Part shown: positions 34,572-43,722 of the stretch, in pieces
How the letters are laid out: the number at the start of each line of letters is the position of its first letter
Position numbering within the stretch: position 1 is the stretch's first letter
Assembly (NCBI GenBank): GCA_033808805.1
Contig: JAPXMY010000003.1
Location: 62,001 to 126,000, forward strand
Reading direction: 5' to 3'
Source: UBA1783 sp033808805
Lineage (GTDB): Bacteria > Bacillota_I > Bacilli_A > Erysipelotrichales > Erysipelotrichaceae
DNA: 64,000 nucleotides
Notes under the pieces: generated by a model
What the model was told of the DNA's origin: nothing
The model's input: only the letters and a program-made list of their open reading frames with translations
The model's database searches: none
Made by a program: the position numbers and the translations under genes

Positions 34572-35759
34572 TTATACCAGTTTTTCCAAAAAGGAAACAC
34601 CATGTCCTGTTGATTTTATATTGAAGTTTTCAGCAATAGTAGCACCTACATTGGCAAACGTTCTACCATCTTCTAGTCTTCCTGATTTAGTAAAAGATTT
34701 ACTGTAGACAAGCATTGGAACAGATTCTCTAGTATGGTCGGTACCAGTCCAGGTAGGATCATTGCCATGGTCAGCAGTTAATATGATCAGATCATCATCA
34801 TTTACTTTCTCCATTAACTCACCAAGGTACTTATCAAAGATTTCAATTTCTTTGCCATAACCTTCAACGTTTCTTCTATGACCCCATAAGGCATCAAAAT
34901 CAACCAGATTGGTAAAGCAGACTCCAGTAAAATCCTTTTGTGTCTGAGCAATTGTGACTTCCATGCCTTCAGCATTGCTTTTAGATTTTAAAACTTCGGT
35001 TATTCCACAGCCAGAAAAGATATCATTGATTTTGCCAACTGAAATGACGTCATAATTTTCTGCTTTTAAAAAATCTAAAACAGTCTCTTCATAAGGTGCA
35101 ATTGCATAATCATGTCTATTGGCTGTGCGCTTGAAAGTTTCTGCATTTTTACCTACAAATGGTCTGGCAATAATTCTTCCTACTCTCCAGGCCGGTTTCA
35201 TAGTTATTTCCCTAGCTATTTCACAGCAACGATAAAGTTCATCCAAACCAAAATATTCCTCATGGCAGGCAATCTGTAAAACAGAATCAGCTGAAGTATA
35301 GACAATCATTTTGCCTGTTTTAATGTGCTCTTCACCTAGCTCTTTAATAATTTCAGTTCCACTGGCAGAATAATTACCCAGCCATCCATGTCCTGTCTTC
35401 TCAGTTAATTCATCCATCAGCTCTTTAGGAAAACCAGTGTCAGTAAAAGCAACAAATGGTGTATCCACATGTAATCCCATCAGTTCCCAATGACCAGTTA
35501 AAGTATCTTTACCAACACTTGATTCGTGTAGTACACAGTAATACCCCATTGGTTCTTTTGCTTTTTCAACACCTTCAAGTGGATGTAGATTACTTATTCC
35601 CAACCTTTGTAAATTAGGAATATCCAACTGATAGTTTTTAGCAATATTACCAAAAGTATCTGCACCAGCATCACCGTATAGATGGGCATCTTTTGCCTGT
35701 CCTATTGCCAATGAGTCCATAACAATAACGAAAATTCTCTTATATTTATTCATCTTCAA
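34572..35759 (-). CDS. deoB: Phosphopentomutase
   Basis: Interconverts (deoxy)ribose-1-phosphate and -5-phosphate, linking nucleoside phosphorolysis to sugar metabolism. 395 aa of the alkaline-phosphatase superfamily. The catalytic region near the N-terminus is VMDSLAIGQAKDA, with AGADTFGNIA; the second metal cluster is LTADHGNDPTWTGTDHTRE. It overlaps xerD by 14 bases, matching the xerD-deoB (ripX-drm) order of B. subtilis. Confidence 0.95.
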   Translation of the reverse strand: MKMNKYKRIFVIVMDSLAIGQAKDAHLYGDAGADTFGNIAKNYQLDIPNLQRLGISNLHPLEGVEKAKEPMGYYCVLHESSVGKDTLTGHWELMGLHVDTPFVAFTDTGFPKELMDELTEKTGHGWLGNYSASGTEIIKELGEEHIKTGKMIVYTSADSVLQIACHEEYFGLDELYRCCEIAREITMKPAWRVGRIIARPFVGKNAETFKRTANRHDYAIAPYEETVLDFLKAENYDVISVGKINDIFSGCGITEVLKSKSNAEGMEVTIAQTQKDFTGVCFTNLVDFDALWGHRRNVEGYGKEIEIFDKYLGELMEKVNDDDLIILTADHGNDPTWTGTDHTRESVPMLVYSKSFTKSGRLEDGRTFANVGATIAENFNIKSTGHGVSFLEKLV

Positions 35760-36648
35760 TCTCCTTGCCTGCCCTTTTTAATTTAGAATAAGCTTCTTTT
35801 AATTGCTTTTTCTGTATATGTGTATAAATCTGTGTTGTTGAGATATCTGAATGCCCCAATAGTTCCTGAACACTTCTTAAATCAACATCACTATCCAGTA
35901 AATGTGTCGCAAATGAATGTCTGAATGTATGAGGTGAAATATCTTTTCTGATATTCAATTGCTGTTGTTTCTGTTTAATAATCTTAAATATATACTGTCT
36001 ATTTACTTTGTTTCCTCGTTTGTTGATAAAGAAATAGTTGCTATCTTTTCCTTTTAGCCAGCGTAGTCGAATGTTACTGTAATAATAGTCTAATCTTTCT
36101 GCTGTATCATTATCAATCAAAACAATTCTTTCTTTATTGCCTTTACCAATTATTCTCAATATTTTATGAGTAGTGTTGACTTGTTTAATATTCAGATTAC
36201 AGACTTCTGATACTCTAGCTCCACTTACAAATATTAATTGAATCAATAATCTGTCAAAGTAACTTTTGTCATCACTTTCATCAAAGCTATTCAAAATAAG
36301 CTGAATCTCTTCAAAAGATAGAAATGATGGTAAATTAGTTTGACTTCTTTTAATTGAGAGATTATCTACTAAGTTGTTAATATTGTGATTAACGAATAAA
36401 TAATTATGTAAATTTTTTACTGCTGTCAGCAAATGTGCCTGTGAACTTTTAGCTAGATGACTGTTGGCACTGATAAAGTCCATTAAGATTAGACTATCAA
36501 CTTCTTCAATATTGCCAATACTTATCTCATCAAGATATTTTTGATATTTTTTCAGGTCATTGCTGTAAGAGTTAACTGTCGAAAGAGGTTTTTGTTCAAT
36601 TACCTGGATATGATAAAGATAATTTTCAATTGCCTGTCTTACCTGCAT
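35746..36648 (-). CDS. xerD: Tyrosine recombinase XerD
   Basis: Chromosome dimer resolution recombinase acting at dif. 300 aa. An N-terminal core-binding SAM-like domain (1-100) is followed by the catalytic domain with Arg145 (SGARVSEV), Lys169 or Lys172, His240 and Arg243 (HTFRHSFATHLL), His266 (LGHSDIS) and nucleophile Tyr275 (TTQIYTH). Location next to deoB argues for the housekeeping XerD and not a phage integrase. It overlaps recN by 10 bases. Confidence 0.92.
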   Translation of the reverse strand: MQVRQAIENYLYHIQVIEQKPLSTVNSYSNDLKKYQKYLDEISIGNIEEVDSLILMDFISANSHLAKSSQAHLLTAVKNLHNYLFVNHNINNLVDNLSIKRSQTNLPSFLSFEEIQLILNSFDESDDKSYFDRLLIQLIFVSGARVSEVCNLNIKQVNTTHKILRIIGKGNKERIVLIDNDTAERLDYYYSNIRLRWLKGKDSNYFFINKRGNKVNRQYIFKIIKQKQQQLNIRKDISPHTFRHSFATHLLDSDVDLRSVQELLGHSDISTTQIYTHIQKKQLKEAYSKLKRAGKEIEDE

Positions 36649-38288
36649 AGTCTTTGAGCCTTTTCTAACAGTTCTTTTGCAGCGCTTAAGCTTGTTTTGG
36701 AAACTGTTGAACTTGATAGTATTGCTAACTGTTCAATACGTTTATCATTTTCGATTTCTTCAACTGTTGAACTGGTGCTTTCAGCAGTCTGTACTTTACT
36801 GATCAAATAATGATATTTACCACAGGCTGCCACACTTGGTAAATGCGTAACACTGAAAACTTGAATTTCTTTAGCCAGTTTAGCCATTTTAACTCCGATA
36901 TTCAAAGCCACATAACCACTTACTCCAGCATCTATTTCATCAAAAATTATTAACTTTGAGCCTTGAAGTTTGGCAAATATTACTTTTAAACCTAACATCA
37001 GACGTGATAGTTCACCACCGGATGCCACTTTATTTAATGGTTGAAGAGGCATTCCTGTATTCATGGAAATCATAAATCTTACACTATCAATTCCTTTTGA
37101 AGAAGGTTTATTTTCTTCAAATAAGACTTCAAATTTAGCATTTTCCAAAGATAAATCCTTTAATTCGTTTAAAATTGCCTTTTTTAACTCCAAGGCTTTA
37201 TTTTTTCTGATCTTACTTATTTCTAAGGCATAGTCATAATACTTCTTATAAGCAAGATCTTTTTCTTTCAATAATTTTGAAAGAATAAATTCTTTGTTGT
37301 TATAAGCATCTAGCTGACTAGTTAAATCTTGTCTGATTGCCAGCAATTCCTTTAAAGAAGCATTGTATTTTCTTTTTATTCTCTGTAAGTCATATAAGCG
37401 ACTATTTAGAAAATCTATCTCTTCTGTTGAATAGGTATTAAGGTCAATCTTCTTTAAAATTGTTTCATAATCATCAGCAATTGAATAATAGCTATTGATG
37501 ATATTTTCAATATTTGTTTGAATATCTTCAAAATTAGATAAATTATGAGCTAATTTTGAAAAGTCATATAACTTGTCTAAGATGCCATCTTCAGAAAATA
37601 ATTGTTTAACTTCATCAATTGTCTTCTGTTGTTTTTCGTATTCTGAGATAGCTTTTAATTTTCCTTGAATTTCAATATCTTCTTCAATGTTTTTAATGTT
37701 TAAATCATCGATTTCCTTTAATTGATATTCAATAATTTCAAGCTGTGCCTGATTAAAGGTCGTAGATATCATTTTCTCATACTCTTTTTCTAAGCTGTCA
37801 AACTTCTTATATAAAGCAGATAATTCTACTAATTCTTCACTAAATTGACAATATTGGTCAAGAAGATTGAGATGATATCGATCATTTAAAAGATATTGAT
37901 TATCATGCTGACAATGAATATCAACATAATCAGTTAAACATTCTTTAACAAAGGATAAGGTCGTAGTTCTCTGATTTAGACGAGTGATACTTCTGCCATC
38001 GATATTTATTTCTCTAGTTACAATGAAATCTTCATCTTCATAGCCGGCATCTTTAAGCTTCTCTTTCAAATTTTTATCTACTTGAAAGCTACCTTCAATA
38101 ATGGTCTTTTCACAGCCTTTTCTAATCATGGAAACATTCAGCTGATCGCCAATCAGACAGCCAATACAATCAATAAAAATACTTTTACCAGCACCTGTTT
38201 CACCGGTAAAAACACTGAAATCAGCCTTGAAATCAATGTTTAATTCATCTATTAATATAAAGTCCTTAATGTATAAATTATTTAACAT
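36639..38288 (-). CDS. recN: DNA repair protein RecN
   Basis: SMC-like ATPase acting early at double-strand breaks. 549 aa (family about 555-575). Walker A FTGETGAGKSIFID lies near the N-terminus, a coiled coil occupies the middle, then signature VASGGELSRLMLG and Walker B IIFDEIDAGVSG. ATG 38288 is preceded by AGGAGAAT; the frame stays open upstream into tlyA but without a ribosome site. The recN-after-tlyA order is common in Firmicutes. Confidence 0.94.
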   Translation of the reverse strand: MLNNLYIKDFILIDELNIDFKADFSVFTGETGAGKSIFIDCIGCLIGDQLNVSMIRKGCEKTIIEGSFQVDKNLKEKLKDAGYEDEDFIVTREINIDGRSITRLNQRTTTLSFVKECLTDYVDIHCQHDNQYLLNDRYHLNLLDQYCQFSEELVELSALYKKFDSLEKEYEKMISTTFNQAQLEIIEYQLKEIDDLNIKNIEEDIEIQGKLKAISEYEKQQKTIDEVKQLFSEDGILDKLYDFSKLAHNLSNFEDIQTNIENIINSYYSIADDYETILKKIDLNTYSTEEIDFLNSRLYDLQRIKRKYNASLKELLAIRQDLTSQLDAYNNKEFILSKLLKEKDLAYKKYYDYALEISKIRKNKALELKKAILNELKDLSLENAKFEVLFEENKPSSKGIDSVRFMISMNTGMPLQPLNKVASGGELSRLMLGLKVIFAKLQGSKLIIFDEIDAGVSGYVALNIGVKMAKLAKEIQVFSVTHLPSVAACGKYHYLISKVQTAESTSSTVEEIENDKRIEQLAILSSSTVSKTSLSAAKELLEKAQRLCR

Positions 38289-38298
38289 AAATTCTCCT

Positions 38299-39027
38299 TT
38301 AATTAATCTTCCTGAAATATAATAAGTATTCCTTATTGCCATCTTTACCCTTGATTGGTGAAACAGTTTTATCAATTAATTTTAAATTAAATTCTTCTGC
38401 TTGTTTGATTGTTTCATTTAATCTAATTTCTATTATTTTATCATTTATTACAATACCTTGTCTATTTAGATAGTCACTGCCAACTTCAAACTGAGGTTTA
38501 AATAAGATAACAGCTTCTTTATCAACTGATAATATATTTGATATTGCTTCAAACATTTTAGCACAACTTATAAATGAGACATCCATACAGATAAAATCAA
38601 TATTTTCATTGAAATCATTACTGCTTAGGTAACGACAGTTAATATTTTCTTTAGCCAGCACCCTTTTGTCATTTAACAAAGAAGCATCTAACTGTGAATG
38701 TCCTACATCATAGGCGTATATTCTTTTTGCTCCATTCTGCAGGCAGCAATCTGTAAAGCCACCTGTTGAAGCTCCGATATCTAAAACAATTTTATCTGTT
38801 AAATCAATCCTGAAAAATTCTAGTGCCTTTAAAAGTTTCAAACCACCTCTGCTGACGAATTGATTTATATCATTATTTATTTCAATAACATCATCTTCAG
38901 AAACATCAAAGCCAGCTTTAGTTACTATTTTTCCATTGACTTTGACGTCTTTTTCCTTAATAGCTAAAGCTGCTTTGCTTCTGGTAGTAAAATAGTTATT
39001 CTCAACAAGATATAAATCTAATCTCAT
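38299..39027 (-). CDS. tlyA: TlyA-family rRNA 2'-O-methyltransferase (YqxC)
   Basis: A 242-aa protein with an N-terminal S4 RNA-binding domain (MRLDLYLVENNYFTTRSKAA) and an FtsJ-like SAM methyltransferase domain (VLDIGASTGGFTDCCLQNGA). Members methylate 16S and/or 23S rRNA and are often annotated as haemolysin A for historical reasons. It lies 3 bases after ispA and 10 before recN. Target nucleotide not determined. Confidence 0.9.
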   Translation of the reverse strand: MRLDLYLVENNYFTTRSKAALAIKEKDVKVNGKIVTKAGFDVSEDDVIEINNDINQFVSRGGLKLLKALEFFRIDLTDKIVLDIGASTGGFTDCCLQNGAKRIYAYDVGHSQLDASLLNDKRVLAKENINCRYLSSNDFNENIDFICMDVSFISCAKMFEAISNILSVDKEAVILFKPQFEVGSDYLNRQGIVINDKIIEIRLNETIKQAEEFNLKLIDKTVSPIKGKDGNKEYLLYFRKIN

Positions 39028-39030
39028 AAA

Positions 39031-39867
39031 TTACCAGTTTCTGTTTTCCATGGAAGCGATTAATTTTTTTGTTTCCGTAAAACTATAATCTAAATTATCA
39101 AAAATATCATAAATTTCTTTATAAATATTTTCGAAAGTCTTTTTGGCTTTTTCAAATCCCAGCAGGGTAATAAAAGTGCTCTTTTTATTATATTCATCTG
39201 ATTTTGTTTCTTTTCCTAACTGTTCAAAACTGGATGTTACATCTAAAATATCATCCTGAATTTGAAAAGCCAGTCCGAGTTTTAAACCAATTTTATTGAA
39301 AATCTCAATATACTCTTCTTTTTGACCAATAATTAAGCCACATATTAAAGGCAGGGCAATCAACTTTCCTGTTTTTAGAGTTTCCATTTCTGATAGTCTT
39401 TCAATGTCAACTGTTTGATTTTCATAATCCATATCAAATTGCTGACCTTTTATCATGCCATCTTTTCCGGCAAAAGTTGCTATGTATTTAATAAGTTTGA
39501 CTTTAATCTCATCACTGTAATCCGCCTTTACAACAGTTTCAAAAGCAAATGTCAACAAAGCATCCCCAGCAAGAATAGCTATCTGTTCATTAAACTGTTT
39601 ATGGTTGGTTGGCTTTCCCCTGCGGTAATCATCATTATCAAAAGATGGAAGATCATCATGAATCAAAGAATAGGTATGGATCATTTCAATAGCTGCAGCA
39701 CAGCCAAAGCCTTCGCTGTAATCAATTTGGAGATCATTTAAGACAGTCAGCAGTAAAAGTGGTCTCAATCTCTTGCTTCTGGCCAAAAGTGAATAATTCA
39801 TTGCTTCTTCTACAACATAATTTTCTAAAATCAGAGAATCCAAATAATTTTCAAAACTATTTTTCAT
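39031..39867 (-). CDS. ispA: Farnesyl/geranyl diphosphate synthase
   Basis: trans-Prenyltransferase making the C15 primer used by UppS. 278 aa. The first Asp-rich motif is in LIHDDLPSFDNDDYRRGKP, the second in FQIQDDILDVT. The KGQQFDMDYE loop is also present. It overlaps xseB by 11 bases, in the classic Firmicute order nusB-xseA-xseB-ispA. Product chain length is inferred from context. Confidence 0.94.
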   Translation of the reverse strand: MKNSFENYLDSLILENYVVEEAMNYSLLARSKRLRPLLLLTVLNDLQIDYSEGFGCAAAIEMIHTYSLIHDDLPSFDNDDYRRGKPTNHKQFNEQIAILAGDALLTFAFETVVKADYSDEIKVKLIKYIATFAGKDGMIKGQQFDMDYENQTVDIERLSEMETLKTGKLIALPLICGLIIGQKEEYIEIFNKIGLKLGLAFQIQDDILDVTSSFEQLGKETKSDEYNKKSTFITLLGFEKAKKTFENIYKEIYDIFDNLDYSFTETKKLIASMENRNW

Positions 39868-40060
39868 TGTTGTTTTCCTTTGTTAGCGCTTCAAACTTTT
39901 CTTCAAAAAAAGCCAATTTTTCGCTGCAGAATTTTGAAAGCTGCAATCCTTCTTCAAATAAGGCAAAACCTTCATCCAGTGTACATTCATTTCTTTGAAT
40001 TATTTCAGTAATTTCATTTAATCTTTTAAATGCCTGTTCAAATGTCAATTCTTTACTCAT
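39857..40060 (-). CDS. xseB: Exodeoxyribonuclease VII small subunit
   Basis: A 67-aa, two-helix protein (FEQAFKRLNEITEIIQRNE, then LDEGFALFEEGLQLSKFC) that coats the long coiled coil of XseA and is needed for exonuclease VII activity on single-stranded DNA. It follows xseA by three bases and overlaps ispA. Confidence 0.93.
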   Translation of the reverse strand: MSKELTFEQAFKRLNEITEIIQRNECTLDEGFALFEEGLQLSKFCSEKLAFFEEKFEALTKENNNEK

Positions 40061-40063
40061 AGT

Positions 40064-41383
40064 TTACTCCTTTACTGGTTTTGATTTTATTGTTCCATCA
40101 TAAAATCTTGTTTCTAAATAAATTGAATAGTCAATATCTTTAACTGATTTTAATATTTTATTGTTTTGACTTGCTACTGCATATCCTCTTTGTAATGTTT
40201 TCAATGGTGAATATGAATCCAGCAAATCAATACTTTTAGATAGATTAATCCTACTTTTCTGTAATATATTATCCAATGTACTATTAAGCAGATATTTAGT
40301 GTTAGATAGATAATCACGATTATGTTTGACTAAGGTTTTTAGTGATAATTGTAAAATCTTTTTTCTATTTATTATATTCTGATTATATAGTTCACTTCTC
40401 TTCTTTAAGCTTAAAGCGCTTATTTTAAGAAGATTATTAATTTTAATCTGCTGCTGGTCAATTATATTTTTATAATTATTCAATCTATTGTTATAATAAT
40501 CCAGCAACTGATAATGTTTGCTGATATTATTATCAATTGTTTGAGTGATAATGTTATCACACTTATTTATAGTATTCAGTATTTCCCTGTAATCAGGGGT
40601 TGCCTTGGCTGCAGCTGCAGTAGGTGTAGCTGCTCGAAAATCAGCTACCAGATCGGCAATAGTAAAATCTATTTCGTGACCAATTCCAGTGATAATTGGT
40701 TTTTTACAATTAAATATCGCTTTAGCAATGCCCTCATCGTTAAAGCACCATAAATCATCAATTGACCCTCCCCCTCTAGCTAAGATAATAACATCAGCTG
40801 TTGTTTCATCAGCCTTTTTTATGGCACTGATAATTGATTCAATAGCCTGTTGTCCTTGCACTATAGCGTGTATCTGAGTAGTTTTGACAATCGGCCAGCG
40901 ATTATATATGGTTGTTAAAATATCCTGTAAAGCGGCTGTATTGGCTCCAGTAATGATAACAATTTCGCTAGGAAATTCAGGTATTGGTTTTTTATATCTA
41001 TTATCAAAATAACCTAGTGGTTCCAGTTTTTTCTTGGTCATTTCAAATTGAATATAAAAATTACCTTCACCATCTTCTTTCATACTGCTAACAATCAGCT
41101 GCAGCTGTCCCTGTTTTTCAAAGACATTGATACTTCCAGTAACTATTAATTTATCACCATTTTTGGGTATGAAGGTACAATGTTGGTTAAATCCTTTAAA
41201 CATGGCACAGTTGATCAGAGCATCTTTGTCCTTCAAAGTAAAATACCAGTGTCCTGAGTAATGATTAGTAAAATTTCCAATCTCACCTTGGATACTGATA
41301 TTCTTTAAAACAATATTATTAGACAGCTCATTTTTAATGTAGCTGACCAATTGACTGATAGTCCAAATATTATTTCTCATCAT
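40064..41383 (-). CDS. xseA: Exodeoxyribonuclease VII large subunit
   Basis: Catalytic subunit of exonuclease VII, 439 aa. N-terminal OB fold (ISIQGEIGNFTNHYSGHWYF), catalytic domain with ARGGGSIDDLWCFND and GIGHEIDFTIAD, then a long coiled-coil segment (about 265-400) that binds XseB. The first ATG overlaps the nusB stop (ATGA); a second ATG follows directly. Confidence 0.94.
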   Translation of the reverse strand: MMRNNIWTISQLVSYIKNELSNNIVLKNISIQGEIGNFTNHYSGHWYFTLKDKDALINCAMFKGFNQHCTFIPKNGDKLIVTGSINVFEKQGQLQLIVSSMKEDGEGNFYIQFEMTKKKLEPLGYFDNRYKKPIPEFPSEIVIITGANTAALQDILTTIYNRWPIVKTTQIHAIVQGQQAIESIISAIKKADETTADVIILARGGGSIDDLWCFNDEGIAKAIFNCKKPIITGIGHEIDFTIADLVADFRAATPTAAAAKATPDYREILNTINKCDNIITQTIDNNISKHYQLLDYYNNRLNNYKNIIDQQQIKINNLLKISALSLKKRSELYNQNIINRKKILQLSLKTLVKHNRDYLSNTKYLLNSTLDNILQKSRINLSKSIDLLDSYSPLKTLQRGYAVASQNNKILKSVKDIDYSIYLETRFYDGTIKSKPVKE

Positions 41384-41757
41384 AATTTGTCTAACACACC
41401 ATTGATGAAGCGTGGTGCCTCATCATCACAATATTGTTTAGCTATTTCAATAGCTTCATTAATAATAACAGCTTTATCAATTTCCTTTAAATTTAACTGA
41501 TGGGTAGATAACAATAGAAGAGATTGTTCGACATAGCCTAATCTTTTAAATCTATAGTCAATAAGCAATGGTTCTATCTGCTTGATCAGTAAATCAAGTT
41601 CGTTAATTACTCCAATAGTATTTGTAACTATAAATTCAATTGATTCCTTATCATTGATATCAATGTTATCTTCTAAAATATCATCAATTTCTTTTTCGGT
41701 TAAAAGATATTGATAAATACAATTCATTATACGAATTCTTTGTTCTCTTCTAGTCAT
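41380..41757 (-). CDS. nusB: Transcription antitermination factor NusB
   Basis: All-helical 125-aa protein that binds boxA RNA with NusE in rRNA antitermination. The N-terminus TRREQRIRIMNCIYQYLL and the C-terminal INEAIEIAKQYCDDEAPRFINGVLDKL pattern (read in parts) are typical. It lies 6 bases after an Asp23-family gene, as yqhY-nusB in B. subtilis. Confidence 0.92.
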   Translation of the reverse strand: MTRREQRIRIMNCIYQYLLTEKEIDDILEDNIDINDKESIEFIVTNTIGVINELDLLIKQIEPLLIDYRFKRLGYVEQSLLLLSTHQLNLKEIDKAVIINEAIEIAKQYCDDEAPRFINGVLDKL

Positions 41758-41763
41758 AAAAAA

Positions 41764-42090
41764 TTAAATATAGAAACCTCTGACATCAATATTTACTATA
41801 ACATCATCAAAATCAGTCATATTATATATACCATTGACAATATGTTTTTGTACTTTCCTGCAGATTTCATTGACATTATTACCTGTCTTTACCGTTATTT
41901 TTAAATCAATGTTGATTTTTCCATCTTCAACTTTACAGTTTACATTCTTTTTGAATCTAGTAGCAGGTACTATCTTTATTCCAGCAATATCTTCTAGTGA
42001 AAATGCTGCAATTGACTCAAAAACAGTAGTTGATAAACCAATAATACCAATATGTTGTTCACGATTTTTTGCTACGATATAATCAGCCAT
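41764..42090 (-). CDS. yqhY: Asp23/Gls24 family protein (YqhY-like)
   Basis: A 108-aa protein of the Asp23 family, with GIIGLSTTVFESIAAFSLED and NVNEICRKVQKHIVNGIYNM. YqhY in B. subtilis is encoded before nusB and linked to lipid (acetyl-CoA carboxylase) homeostasis. ATG 42090 has GAGGTGA at 6 bases; GTG 42099 overlaps it and is rejected. A second family member (yloU-like) is at the far end of this window. Confidence 0.88.
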   Translation of the reverse strand: MADYIVAKNREQHIGIIGLSTTVFESIAAFSLEDIAGIKIVPATRFKKNVNCKVEDGKINIDLKITVKTGNNVNEICRKVQKHIVNGIYNMTDFDDVIVNIDVRGFYI

Positions 42091-42140
42091 AAAATTCACC
42101 TCACTTAATATTTTATCACATTTACTATGATAATAAAACT

Positions 42141-42809
42141 TTATATAAATATAATCTTGACTTTCTTTTCATCTGGAAAGTCAATCGTATTATTTTTAAG
42201 TACATACTTTTCAAAATTAATCAAGACATCATATTCTCCCTTTAAGGGTACAATATTTTCCGTGCTTATTGTGTAATTTTTAATCGATGCTTCAATAGAA
42301 TAGTCATGATTCAGCAATTGTTTGGCTAAATCTAAATTTCCTTCTCGGATAAAATTACCAATTAGAGTTGAGCTAATCTTCTCTTCATTGTATAGAACAT
42401 GTTCTAAAACAACCACTTTGAAGTTTTTTAAACTTGTTTTAAATAAATAGTCTGAACTACCCTGCCCTTTATGACCAAATTTAAAATCTTTGCCACAAAT
42501 CAAGGTATCTAAATTAAAATTATTTAAAAATAATTCAATAAATTTTTCTTTACCAATGTAACTCATCTCTTTACTGAAAGGTATAATAATTATCTCTTCT
42601 ATTCCTAAACTATATAAATACTCTTTCTTCTGCCTTAAGGTTGTGAGATACTGTTTCTTTTTTTTAGAAAAAATAACTTCAGGATCAGGGTCAAAGGTAA
42701 TTACAGCAGGTATAAATTTATTGTCAGACAGTTCAACTACTTTTTTAATCAATAACTGATGACCTTGATGAACACCATCAAAGTTTCCAATACAAGCAAT
42801 TCTTTTCAT
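42141..42809 (-). CDS. ribF: RibF-like FAD synthetase lacking a recognisable riboflavin kinase domain
   Basis: A 222-aa protein with a complete N-terminal nucleotidyltransferase domain: the HxGH region is IGNFDGVHQGHQLL (7-20), then FDPDPEVIF and ISSTLIGNFIREGNL. RibF is normally about 310 aa, with a C-terminal riboflavin kinase domain carrying a G-x-PTAN signature. Here only about 60 residues follow, and that signature is absent. It should make FAD from FMN but perhaps not FMN from riboflavin. ATG 42809 is one base inside truB, with AGAGGG at 8 bases; ATG 42815 is too close to that site. Confidence 0.82.
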   Translation of the reverse strand: MKRIACIGNFDGVHQGHQLLIKKVVELSDNKFIPAVITFDPDPEVIFSKKKKQYLTTLRQKKEYLYSLGIEEIIIIPFSKEMSYIGKEKFIELFLNNFNLDTLICGKDFKFGHKGQGSSDYLFKTSLKNFKVVVLEHVLYNEEKISSTLIGNFIREGNLDLAKQLLNHDYSIEASIKNYTISTENIVPLKGEYDVLINFEKYVLKNNTIDFPDEKKVKIIFI

Positions 42810-43657
42810 TACCATAACCCTCTTTTACAATAATATAAACCATCTTCTCTATTTTTCTGATAAGCAGCTATAACTTCTTTTTGATTTGTAATCATAACAA
42901 TGTCATCATCACAGAAATCAAAATTCATTTTATGGCCCTGATAAATTCTTGTTAAATCTGCAAGTTCAATATATCGATAGTCTGTAAGTACATCATATGA
43001 AGAAATAAATTTATAATTACCTTCAGATATTTGTGTTAAAGTAAATGCTTCATCCAAAGTAAATCTATCTATTTTTGTTCTGGTCAGTTTTGTCATTACC
43101 GCAATATTACCGGTTTTTTCTGCAATGTCCTGAGTTAATACTCTAACATATGTTCCTGTTGAGCATAATACTCTGAATAAAACCCTATCAGCTGCATATT
43201 CTATTAATTCTATTTCCTTAATTTCAATTTCACAGCTTTTTCTTTCAACTTCTATGTTTTTTCTAGCCAGTTTATATAAAGGTTTACCATCCATTTTTTT
43301 AGCTGAATACATAGGTGGAAGCTGCATTGATTTACCTAAAAAAGTATTTAAAACAGCAATCAGCTCTTCTTTAGAAATTTTGTTTACCTTTTTTTCTTCT
43401 TGAATGATTCCAGTTACATCTAAGGTATCGGTTCTTTGACCAAATTTCATTTCACAGATATATTCTTTAAAGTGATCTAATATAAAGGGTAAAATTTTAG
43501 TAGTTTTACCAACAGTCAAAATCATCAAACCATCTGCTATTGGATCAAGAGTTCCTGTATGCCCAATTCTTTTCTGATTTAACGTTTTTCTTACTTTTAC
43601 AACTACATCATGTGATGTAATACCTATCGGTTTATTTACTAAAATTACTCCATTCAT
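42809..43657 (-). CDS. truB: tRNA pseudouridine55 synthase
   Basis: Makes pseudouridine 55 in the T-loop of tRNAs. 282 aa. Catalytic Asp is in RIGHTGTLDPIADGLM; other motifs are ILVNKPIGITSHDVV at the N-terminus and FGQRTDTLDVTG. A C-terminal extension of about 60 residues resembles a PUA-type fold. It heads the long minus-strand operon and is coupled to ribF. In Bacillus it follows rbfA; here about 5.6 kb of accessory genes separate them. Confidence 0.94.
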   Translation of the reverse strand: MNGVILVNKPIGITSHDVVVKVRKTLNQKRIGHTGTLDPIADGLMILTVGKTTKILPFILDHFKEYICEMKFGQRTDTLDVTGIIQEEKKVNKISKEELIAVLNTFLGKSMQLPPMYSAKKMDGKPLYKLARKNIEVERKSCEIEIKEIELIEYAADRVLFRVLCSTGTYVRVLTQDIAEKTGNIAVMTKLTRTKIDRFTLDEAFTLTQISEGNYKFISSYDVLTDYRYIELADLTRIYQGHKMNFDFCDDDIVMITNQKEVIAAYQKNREDGLYYCKRGLW

Positions 43658-43701
43658 GAAATTACCCTTTAAATAATAGCATATTTATAACTAAAATGAG
43701 A

Positions 43702-43707
43702 TATAAT
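43702..43707 (+). promoter_or_regulatory. -10 element before the ttcA-like gene
   Basis: TATAAT, 15 bases before ATG 43723. An in-frame ATG at 43696 lies upstream of it and so cannot be the start from this promoter. Confidence 0.4.
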
Positions 43708-43722
43708 ATTTGTGGTGAAACT

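Noticed and set aside
35746..36648. Phage or integrative element integrase
   Set aside because: Its sequence layout and the recN-xerD-deoB setting fit chromosomal XerD; no attachment repeats or phage genes are nearby.
38299..39027. Haemolysin (TlyA as toxin)
   Set aside because: S4 plus FtsJ-like domains identify an rRNA methyltransferase; the haemolysin name is historical.
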